Origin: DASVDK01 sp036381125 [NCBI: Thermodesulfobacteriota bacterium]
GTDB lineage: Bacteria; DASVDK01
Assembly: GCA_036381125.1 (NCBI GenBank)
Contig: DASVDK010000135.1
Coordinates: 1-13,272, forward strand
DNA length: 13,272 nucleotides
Direction of reading: 5' to 3'
This document shows, piece after piece, positions 6,759 through 12,918 of the stretch (the first letter of the stretch is position 1; each line of letters begins with the position of its first letter). Below the pieces are notes generated by a model, which worked only from the letters and a program-made list of their open reading frames with translations, ran no database searches and was not told the DNA's origin. Made by a program: the position numbers and the translations under genes.

Positions 6759-7162
6759 GAGCGACCTTTGAAGGCGCCGCCTGGCGCGTAGTATCGAGAC
6801 CTGGCCGATCCGATAGCGGCTGCGAGCCATTCGGCATCTCATCTCGTTCCTAGGGCTTGCGGGACCTGTTGGATCCACTCGGGATATGCGACAACGGCTC
6901 ATCGCGTCACGACAGGCGTCGTGCAGTCTGCGGCTGCGGCCCCGCGCTTTCGAGCCAGGGCCTCGCAGTAGGCATACCGGCCTTTGATCCGGACGCCGCT
7001 CGTGCTTTAGGGGCGCGCCGGTGTGGCGCGCCCGTTGGGATCGTACTGCCGCCGGAGCCGTACGCGGAGAGCGAGCAGAGAGACGACGGCGCCCGAGGTG
7101 ATGACCACGCCACACGCGGTTTGCGCAGAGCGAGGCTACCTATCGGCAAATCCTATTGCCTT
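6759..7162. other. Island stretch without an intact gene; short decayed coding-like fragments
   Basis: No ORF has a credible start, SD and codon bias together. Two minus-strand pieces look protein-like but are stop-bounded and lack starts: about 7008-7139 (GVVITSGAVVSLLALRVRLR, a possible membrane segment with basic tail, then YDPNGRATPARP) and 6899-7003 (SGVRIKGRYAYCEALARKRG). They may be debris of one or two genes. A strong hairpin is listed separately at 7011-7033. Confidence 0.4.
7011..7033. repeat. Perfect 9-bp stem hairpin, REP-like or element end
   Basis: GGGCGCGCC (7011-7019), loop GGTGT (7020-7024), GGCGCGCCC (7025-7033). The stem is perfect and all G/C. There is no T-tract on either side, so it is not a classic intrinsic terminator. 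It lies about 130 bp beyond the 3' end of the transposase gene, where a subterminal hairpin of an IS200/RAYT-type element or a REP palindrome would be plausible. Confidence 0.45.
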
Positions 7163-7931
7163 CTAAGTAGTAGAGCAAGCGCTTTTTGACGCGGAATCTT
7201 GCACGGCGCCAGCGGACAGGTCGTTGGGCTCTCGTGCGCTTTGGTTGAGGATGTCGGGCGAGGCGCCGAAGCTAGGCGCCGCGTGGAACTCCGCGGAGTC
7301 GAGTAGTCCGTGCCGCTGCCAGCCGGCGTTCAGGAGCCAGGTGGTGGCTCTGGCGATCGGCGTCAGTACCCCGGCCGTAGGAAAGGCCCGCACATCACGC
7401 CACCCATCCGAACCACCGGGCGGATGAGCACGGATCGACCACCCGCGGAGGGGCGCCGTGCTTCCGGAAGTTGTTGAGCACGTACACGAGCGCATTTCGC
7501 ACCTCGCGCGGCGTCGCGAGGTCCCGCCGGTGGTAGCGGTCTCCCCACACCTTGCCCCTTTGCTGCAGCGCGCGGTTCACGGCGCGGGCCATCCGGATCA
7601 CCAGGCCCTGCACTCCGCGAGAAAGCGCCTGGCGGTCCGTTGCCTCGACGAGCAGGTGGATGTGGTTGCTCTGAACGGAGAAGTGGCAGATACGGAAGGC
7701 GCGCTCGCGCTGGGCGAGTCGTATGGCCTCACGCAGTGCGGCGAACGCGCGCACGCCCCGGAGGCTGGGGAGCCCGGGACGTGCCCGAAGCGTGATGTGC
7801 GAGGGGTGCCGGGCGTCGTGGTAGGGGCGCGTCCGATGCGCCACGTTCGGCCGGTGACCACGAGGCTTACGGCCGGCGCCCGGACGCGGGCCGCCCCAGG
7901 TGTTGGGGAGCGACAAAGCCAGCTGTCGCAT
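7163..7931 (-). pseudogene. REP-associated (IS200-like, Y1/HUH) transposase, frameshifted near the C-terminus
   Basis: From ATG 7931 the frame opens with the family signature WGGPRPGAGRKPRG (residues 12-25), then ARHPSHITLRA, the HUH motif HFSVQSNHIHLLVEA (83-97; H90, H92), LSRGVQGLVIRMARAVNR, GKVWGDRYHRRDL and PREVRNALVYVLNNFRKH with candidate tyrosines Y133 and Y150. At DPCSSARWF the frame reads GWVA and stops at 7395. One frame over the family text continues (DGWRDVRAF, then TTWLLNAGWQRHGLLDSAEF) to a TAG at 7163-7165. Family members read ...SSA.WFDGW..., so one extra base near 7407-7410 (TTCGGATGGG) breaks the gene; without it the product would be about 255 residues. The HUH core is intact. 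It copies or moves single-stranded DNA by a tyrosine-phosphate intermediate. Confidence 0.85.
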
Positions 7932-8069
7932 GCGCGAACCTTCTCGCGAAGCGGGATCAGGTAAACGCGTGGGAAAGCCGACCGAAGAGAGGAGGGAAGA
8001 GCCGGGAAGGACGCGTCGCTTGATTGGGCACTATTCTATCGACGGTCGATGTGTGACGCAAGAACATTC

Positions 8070-8295
8070 GAGAGAAAAGACGAGAATCCGGAGAGGAGGC
8101 GGGAGCGCTGAAAGAAGATAGGCATCGAGAGAGAAAACAGGAACCCGGAGAGAGAGCAGGAGGCCTGAGAGAAGACCGGAACCCGGAAAGAGCAGGAAAC
8201 CTGAGAAAAGACCGGGACCTTGAGAGAGGACAGGACCCCGGAGCGACGACGGGACTCCGGAGCGAGACCGGGACCTGAGAGAAAGAAGGATGCTT
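8070..8295. repeat. Purine-rich degenerate tandem array, about 12 units of 17/19/21 bp
   Basis: The array can be cut without remainder into units starting at 8070, 8091, 8110, 8127, 8148, 8167, 8186, 8203, 8222, 8241, 8260 and 8277, with lengths 21,19,17,21,19,19,17,19,19,19,17,19. Approximate consensus is GAGAGARGACMGGRACCYG; most units end in CCG or CCT. The plus strand is almost pure A/G apart from the ACC core. The last unit overlaps the TAA stop (8294-8296) of the minus-strand aminotransferase gene, so the array is its immediate 3' region and would be CU-rich in that transcript. The 138 bp between the transposase start and the array hold no gene; GA-rich text at 7983-8010 may be an eroded extension, and ATCGAC-G-GTCGAT at 8038-8050 is a small palindrome. 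Confidence 0.8.
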
Positions 8296-9484
8296 ACCTC
8301 AGGATCTCCCTCACGGCCGCCACGAACCTCTCCACCTCCTCCTCGGTGTTGTAGTAGTGCACGGAAGCCCGGACCATCGCGGCGAGACCGCGGGCTTCCA
8401 TGTCGAGCCGCGTGGAGGACACGCGCGTCACGCTCACGTTGATGCGACGCGCGGCAAGGGCGCGCTTCACCTCCTCGGGGTCGTGGCCATCGGCAGTGAA
8501 AGTGACGATGCCGCAGCGCTCGAGGCCGAGGTCGCGCACGACGACGCCGGGGATCTGCGCCAGGAGGTTCCGGAGGCTGACGGCGAGGGCGGCGAGGCGG
8601 GCGTAGGTGATGTGCACGCCCCAGCTCATGGCGTAATCGATGGCGGCGCCGAGGCCGAGGATGCCGGCGATGCTGCGCTCGAAGTTCTCGAAGCGGCGGG
8701 CGTCGGCTCGGACCGCGTAGCGGTCCCTGGCCGCCCAGTGCGCAGATTCGTCATCGAGGACGAAGGGTTCGAGCCGGGGGATGAGGTCGCGCCGCACGTA
8801 GAGGAAGCCGGTGCCGCGGGGGGCGCGGAGGAACTTGCGGCCGGTGGCGGAGAGCATGTCGCAGCCGATGGCGGCGACATCGATGGGCATCTGGCCGACG
8901 GACTGGCAGGTGTCGAGGAGGTAGAGCACGTCGAGTCCGCGGGCGCGGGCGTGGCGGACGACGCGGCCGATGTCGGCGGCGGGGTTGACGAGGCCGCCGT
9001 TGGTGGGGACGTGGGTTACGGCGACGAGCTTCACGCGCTCGTCGAGCATCCCCTGCAGGGCGTCGACGGAGAGGCGGCCGTGTTCGTCGTTCGGCACGAC
9101 GTCGACGACGCAGCCGGTGCGGCGGGCTTGCTGGAGGAAGGCGATGTAGTTGCTGCCGTACTCGTTCATGCCGGTGAGGACGCGGTCGCGGGGGCGGAGC
9201 GGGAGCGAGTAGAAGGCCATCTGCCAGGCGCGGGTGGCGCTCTCGACGAGGGCGATCTCGTCGGCCGAGGCGCCGACGAGGCGCGCGGCCGAGGCGTAGA
9301 CGGCGTCGATCTGCGCCTGCCGCTGGTCGGCGGCCTCGTAGCCGCCGATGCGGGCCTCGAGCTCGAGGTGGCGCACGACGGCGTCGAGAACGGGGCGGGG
9401 CATGAGGGAGGCGCCGGCGTTGTTGAAGTGCAGGACGGTCTCGCAGCCAGGGGTGTCGCGCCGGGCGCGGGCGAGGTCGATCAC
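8294..9484 (-). CDS. Aminotransferase class V-fold PLP enzyme (cysteine desulfurase / isopenicillin-N-epimerase-like)
   Basis: The 396-residue protein is a complete class V aminotransferase-fold enzyme. Seen: FNNAGASLMPRPV at residues 20-32, IGGYEA at 46-51, VESATRAWQMAF at 80-91 (PLP phosphate region), THVPTNGGLVNP at 157-168, LLDTCQSVGQMPIDV at 189-203 with D191 for the pyridine nitrogen and Q194, and SATGRKFLRAPRGTGFLYV at 212-230 with K217 as the Schiff-base lysine. The family includes cysteine desulfurases, kynureninase-like lyases and EgtE-type C-S lyases; the exact substrate cannot be read from the sequence. The start is GTG at 9484, in a GTGA overlap with the stop of the threonine dehydratase-like gene, so they are cotranscribed and coupled. 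TAA at 8294-8296 lies within the tandem array. Confidence 0.9.
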   Translation of the reverse strand: MIDLARARRDTPGCETVLHFNNAGASLMPRPVLDAVVRHLELEARIGGYEAADQRQAQIDAVYASAARLVGASADEIALVESATRAWQMAFYSLPLRPRDRVLTGMNEYGSNYIAFLQQARRTGCVVDVVPNDEHGRLSVDALQGMLDERVKLVAVTHVPTNGGLVNPAADIGRVVRHARARGLDVLYLLDTCQSVGQMPIDVAAIGCDMLSATGRKFLRAPRGTGFLYVRRDLIPRLEPFVLDDESAHWAARDRYAVRADARRFENFERSIAGILGLGAAIDYAMSWGVHITYARLAALAVSLRNLLAQIPGVVVRDLGLERCGIVTFTADGHDPEEVKRALAARRINVSVTRVSSTRLDMEARGLAAMVRASVHYYNTEEEVERFVAAVREILR

Positions 9485-10473
9485 GAGGGGCGCTCCCGGG
9501 GCGGCTGGTCCACGGCGAGGGCCCAGCGGAGGGTGTCGAGGGTGAGGTTGCCGCCGCTGACGACGAGGGCGACCGTCTTTCCGCGAAGCTCGGGGGCGAG
9601 CTGGCGGGCGGCGGCGAGGGGGGCGGCGCCGGCCCCCTCGGCGAGGACGTGGGCGGTCTCGAGGAGTTCGCCGATGGCGCGGCGCATGTCGTCCTCGGAG
9701 ACGAGGCGGATGTCGTCGACGAGGCGGCAGTAGATGTCGTGGGTCAGCTCGAAGGCGACGCGGGTGGCGAGGCCGTCGGCGAACGTGCGGCCCCCCTCGA
9801 GGGCGAGGGGGCGGCGGGCCTTCCAGGACCGGTAGACGGCCGGCATCGCCTCGGCCTGGACGCCGATCACGCGGATCTTCGGGTTGACGGCCTTCATGAC
9901 GATGGCGGTGCCGCAGAGGCCGCTGCCGCCGCCGACCGGGACGATGACGGCGTCGAGGTCGGGTAGCTCGTCGAGGATCTCGAGGGCGTAGGTGCCGACG
10001 CCGGCGATGAGGTCGGGCTCGTTGGCGGAGTGGACGTAGCGGGCCCCGGTCTGCCGGGCGGCCCGCTCGGCGGCCTCGCGCGCCTCGTCGAAGTCGCGGC
10101 CGACCTCGACCACCTCGGCGCCGAGGGCGCGCATGGCGGCGACCTTGAGGGGGTTGGCGCCGACCGGGGCGTAGATGGTGGCGCGGGTGCCGAAGAGGCG
10201 GGCGCCGAAGGCAATGGACTGCCCGTGGTTGCCGGTGGAGGAGGCGACGAGGCCGCGGCGCCGCTCGTCGTCGGAGAGGCGCGAGGCGAGGTAGACGCCG
10301 CCGCGGACCTTGAAGGCGCCGGTCGGGTTGAGCGTCTCGCACTTGAGGGCGACGTCGAAGCCGAGGCGCTCGGCGAGAGGCGCGGGCCTGAGGAGCGGCG
10401 TCGGGGGGACGTGACGGGACACGACCGGGCGCGCGGCCTTCACGTCGTCGAGGGTCGGCGGCACGAGGGGCAT
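9481..10473 (-). CDS. Threonine/serine dehydratase-like PLP enzyme (fold type II)
   Basis: The 330-residue product resembles catabolic threonine ammonia-lyase and serine dehydratase/racemase, which convert threonine or serine to 2-oxobutyrate or pyruvate plus ammonia. Seen: TPLLRPAPLAERLG at 25-38, NPTGAFKVRGG at 49-59 with K55 as PLP lysine, SSTGNHGQSIAFGA at 78-91, the phosphate-binding glycine loop VPVGGGSGLCG at 178-188, and VVSGGNLTLDTL at 304-315. It lacks the C-terminal ACT-like regulatory domain of biosynthetic IlvA (about 510 residues), so feedback inhibition by isoleucine is not expected. ATG 10473 is preceded by GGAGG at 8 nt. It overlaps the downstream aminotransferase gene by 4 nt and diverges from a Cys/Met PLP enzyme gene. 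Confidence 0.92.
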   Translation of the reverse strand: MPLVPPTLDDVKAARPVVSRHVPPTPLLRPAPLAERLGFDVALKCETLNPTGAFKVRGGVYLASRLSDDERRRGLVASSTGNHGQSIAFGARLFGTRATIYAPVGANPLKVAAMRALGAEVVEVGRDFDEAREAAERAARQTGARYVHSANEPDLIAGVGTYALEILDELPDLDAVIVPVGGGSGLCGTAIVMKAVNPKIRVIGVQAEAMPAVYRSWKARRPLALEGGRTFADGLATRVAFELTHDIYCRLVDDIRLVSEDDMRRAIGELLETAHVLAEGAGAAPLAAARQLAPELRGKTVALVVSGGNLTLDTLRWALAVDQPPRERPS

Positions 10474-10506
10474 CGAGAAGACCTCCGGAGGGGTATTCTA
10501 TCCGCC
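10474..10506. promoter_or_regulatory. 33-bp divergent intergenic region with shared palindromic SD and symmetric -10-like box
   Basis: The whole gap between two divergent ATGs is 33 bp. CCTCCGGAGG (10482-10491) is a perfect palindrome: its left half is the minus-strand SD (GGAGG, 8 nt before ATG 10473) and its right half a GGAGGGG for the plus gene, 13 nt or more from ATG 10507. TATTCTA (10494-10500) reads as TATTCT on the plus strand and TAGAAT on the minus strand, both -10-like. Any -35 would lie inside the opposite gene. A plus start from this box would be nearly leaderless. Confidence 0.45.
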
Positions 10507-11691
10507 ATGCGCGATCTCGACACGACAGCGGTCCACGCGGGGCGGGATGCGGCCCCCTCGGTCACGCGCCCCCACGCGCCGCCCATCGTCCCGGCGGCGG
10601 TGCACGAGTTCGAGGGGCTCGGGCAGGTCGACGACCTCTACGAGGGGCGCGCGCCCGGTTACATCTACTACCGCAACGGCGGCCCGAACCAGGCGGCGCT
10701 GGAGGCGGCGGTGGCGGCGCTCGAGGGGCACGGGGCGCCGGAGCCGCCCGAGGGGGTGGCGGCGGCGTCGGGGATGGGGGCGATCGCGGCGGTGCTCTTC
10801 GCCCTCTGCCGCGCGGGCGACCACGTGGTGGCGCAGTCGGACCTGTACGGTGTCACGCGCGCCCTCCTGGAGGAAGAGGGGGCGAGGCTCGGGATCGAGA
10901 CGACCTTCGCGGACGCGACCGACGCGGCGGCGCTCGAGGCGGCGTGCCGGCCGACGACGCGGCTCCTGCTGGTCGAGACGCTGTCGAACCCGCTGGTCCG
11001 GGTGGCCGACCTCGAGGGGGCGGCCCGCGTGGCCCGCGGCCGGGGGGCGACGCTCGTCGTGGACAACACGTTCGCGACGCCGGTCCACTGCCGGCCGCTC
11101 GCGCGGGGCGCGGACGTGGTGGTCCACTCCACGGCGAAGATGCTCTCGGGCCACGACGACGTGGGGGGCGGCCTGGCGGTGGCGGCACCGGCGCTGGCGG
11201 CCCGGATCCGGGCCACGGCGGTGCGGCTCGGGCCGACCCTCTCGGCCTTCGACGCCTGGCTCGCCCTGCGGGGGCTCCGGACGTTGCCGCTGCGGGCCGA
11301 GCGGGCCGCGGCCAACGCGGCCGAGCTGGCGGCGCGGCTCGCGGGGCACCCGTCGGTGGCGGCGGTGCACTACCCGGGTCTGCCGGGTCACGCGCAGCAC
11401 GTGCGGGCGCGCACGCTCCTCGCGGGCGGCTTCGGCGCCATGCTCGCCTTCGAGGTGCAGGGGGGCCGGGAGGGGGCCGATCGGGTCCTCGGCCGGCTGG
11501 CCCTCATCCGGCTCGCCCCCTCGCTCGGAGGGGTGGCAACCACCACCTCGTATCCGGCATCGACCTCGCATCGGCCGCTCGCGGCCGACGCGCGCCGGGC
11601 CCTCGGGATCGGCGACGGGCTCATCCGGCTCTCGGTCGGCATCGAGGGCGTCGAGGACCTCTGGCGAGACCTGGACTCGGCGCTCCGGTAG
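10507..11691 (+). CDS. Cys/Met metabolism PLP enzyme (cystathionine gamma-synthase / methionine gamma-lyase family)
   Basis: The 394-residue protein has the standard length and order of the PF01053 family. Seen: LDTTAVHAGRD at 4-14, YIYYRNGGPNQAALEAAVAAL at about 52-72, ASGMGAIAAVLFAL at 87-100, DLYGVTRALL at 112-121 (active-site tyrosine Y115), VETLSNPLVRVADL at 156-169, VVDNTFATPVHCRPLARGADVVVHSTAK at about 184-211 with D186 and the PLP lysine K211, SGHDDVGGG at 214-222, APSLGGVATTTSYPA and GLIRLSVGIEGVEDL near the end. These enzymes join or split C-S bonds of cysteine, homocysteine or methionine derivatives. The choice between synthase, cystathionine gamma-lyase and methionine gamma-lyase cannot be made here; the neighbouring threonine dehydratase hints at degradation to 2-oxobutyrate. 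Transcription is divergent from that gene. Confidence 0.92.
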   Translation: MRDLDTTAVHAGRDAAPSVTRPHAPPIVPAAVHEFEGLGQVDDLYEGRAPGYIYYRNGGPNQAALEAAVAALEGHGAPEPPEGVAAASGMGAIAAVLFALCRAGDHVVAQSDLYGVTRALLEEEGARLGIETTFADATDAAALEAACRPTTRLLLVETLSNPLVRVADLEGAARVARGRGATLVVDNTFATPVHCRPLARGADVVVHSTAKMLSGHDDVGGGLAVAAPALAARIRATAVRLGPTLSAFDAWLALRGLRTLPLRAERAAANAAELAARLAGHPSVAAVHYPGLPGHAQHVRARTLLAGGFGAMLAFEVQGGREGADRVLGRLALIRLAPSLGGVATTTSYPASTSHRPLAADARRALGIGDGLIRLSVGIEGVEDLWRDLDSALR

Positions 11692-11731
11692 AACAGGGCC
11701 GCGCGCCGCGCCGCAGCGGGGCAGAAAGTCC

Positions 11732-11761
11732 TTGTCCCGGGCCGCGGGGGCGTGCTAGGAA
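11732..11761 (+). promoter_or_regulatory. Candidate sigma-70 type promoter of ddl
   Basis: TTGTCC (11732-11737) and TAGGAA (11756-11761) are 18 bp apart, giving a start near 11768 and a leader of about 44 nt with GGGAGG ahead of the ddl ATG. This is the best promoter-like pair in the 120-bp gap after the gamma-lyase gene and implies ddl has its own transcript. No terminator hairpin with a T-tract is visible between the genes. Confidence 0.45.
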
Positions 11762-11811
11762 GGCCCCTTCTCACGTCGGCGTGCCGCGCCAGGGAGGTCC
11801 GGGTCCCCACG

Positions 11812-12918
11812 ATGCGCAAGCTTACAGTCGCCGTCCTCTTCGGCGGCCGGTCCGGCGAGCACGAGGTCTCGCTCGACTCCGCCGCCTCGGTCCTCGAGGC
11901 GATCGACCGCGCGAAGTACGACGTCCTGCCGATCGGCATCACGCGCGAGGGACGCTGGATCACGGCTGGCGACCCGCTCGCGGCGCTGCGGTCGGGGCAC
12001 CTCAACGGCGAGAACCGGACGGCCATCCTCGCGGGCGACCCCACGGCGCCGGGGCTCATCCGGATGCCGGACCGGACGGTGGCGGAGGCCGCGGCGGCGC
12101 CCGAGAAGATCGACGTCGTCTTCCCGGTCCTCCACGGCACCTACGGCGAGGACGGCACCGTGCAGGGGCTCCTGGAGCTGGCGGGGCTGCCGTACGTCGG
12201 GTCGGGCGTCCTCGGCTCGGCCGTCGGCATGGACAAGCTCACCATGAAGCGGCTCTTCCAGCACGCCGGGCTGCCGCTGGTGCCCTACTTGGCCCTCCGC
12301 GCGCGCGACTGGCGCGCCCGGCGCGGCGAGCTGCTCGGGCAGATCGGGGACCTCCTCGGCTTCCCGGTCTTCGTGAAGCCGGCCAACGCCGGCTCCTCGG
12401 TCGGCATCACCAAGGTGAAGCGGCCGCAGGACCTCGAGGCGGCCGTGGCCCTCGCCTTCGAGTACGACCGGACCGTCATCGTCGAGGAAGGGCTCGAGGC
12501 GCGCGAGCTGGAGTGCGCGGTCCTCGGCAACGACGCGCCCGAGGTCTCGGTGGTCGGCGAGGTGGTGCCGAAGAGGGAGTTCTACGACTACGAGGCCAAG
12601 TACACGCCCGACCTCACCGACGTGGTGATCCCGGCCGAGATCCCCGCCCGGACGGCCGAGTCGCTGCGCGACATGGCCCGGCGCGCCTTCCTGGCGCTCG
12701 ACTGCGCCGGGCTCGCGCGGGTGGACTTCTTCATGGAGAAGCGCAGCGGGCGGGTCTACCTGAACGAGCTCAACACCATGCCCGGCTTCACGCGGACGTC
12801 GATGTATCCGAAGCTCTGGCAGGCGTCGGGGCTCTCCTACCCGGCACTGGTCGACCGCCTCATCTCGCTCGCCCTCGAGCGGGCCGAGGAGAAGCGGGCC
12901 CTCCGCACCACACGCTAG
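11812..12918 (+). CDS. ddl: D-alanine-D-alanine ligase
   Basis: Ddl joins two D-alanines with ATP in the cytoplasm for peptidoglycan precursor synthesis. The 368-residue product has the DdlA length and all ATP-grasp landmarks: LFGGRSGEHEVSLDSA at 9-24 (E16 for the first D-Ala), PVLHGTYGEDGTVQGLLE at 105-122, GSAVGMDKLTMKRLF at 135-149, FVKPANAGSSVGITK at 187-201, ARELECAVLG at 230-239, the omega-loop tyrosine in EFYDYEAKYT at 256-265 (consistent with D-Ala-D-Ala rather than D-Ala-D-Lac specificity), ARVDFFM at 302-308 and LNELNTMPGFT at 317-327. ATG 11812 is chosen because the family begins there; the frame is open upstream to 11752 without family text. No other cell-wall genes are adjacent. 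The TAG overlaps the stop of the convergent downstream gene. Confidence 0.96.
   Translation: MRKLTVAVLFGGRSGEHEVSLDSAASVLEAIDRAKYDVLPIGITREGRWITAGDPLAALRSGHLNGENRTAILAGDPTAPGLIRMPDRTVAEAAAAPEKIDVVFPVLHGTYGEDGTVQGLLELAGLPYVGSGVLGSAVGMDKLTMKRLFQHAGLPLVPYLALRARDWRARRGELLGQIGDLLGFPVFVKPANAGSSVGITKVKRPQDLEAAVALAFEYDRTVIVEEGLEARELECAVLGNDAPEVSVVGEVVPKREFYDYEAKYTPDLTDVVIPAEIPARTAESLRDMARRAFLALDCAGLARVDFFMEKRSGRVYLNELNTMPGFTRTSMYPKLWQASGLSYPALVDRLISLALERAEEKRALRTTR

Noticed and set aside
7011-7033. Rho-independent terminator
   Set aside because: No T-tract follows the stem on either strand.
7395-7420. Programmed ribosomal frameshift in the transposase
   Set aside because: No slippery heptamer or stimulatory structure is evident and the conserved WFDGW motif itself is broken, so a simple one-base mutation is the better reading.
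8070-8295. CRISPR array
   Set aside because: Units are contiguous and degenerate with no unique spacers, too short for CRISPR repeats, and no cas genes are nearby.
8357-9733. Long plus-strand ORF (458 codons) opposite the aminotransferase
   Set aside because: Antisense shadow typical of very GC-rich DNA; composition is low-complexity A/G/V/D/E and the minus-strand protein has all family motifs.
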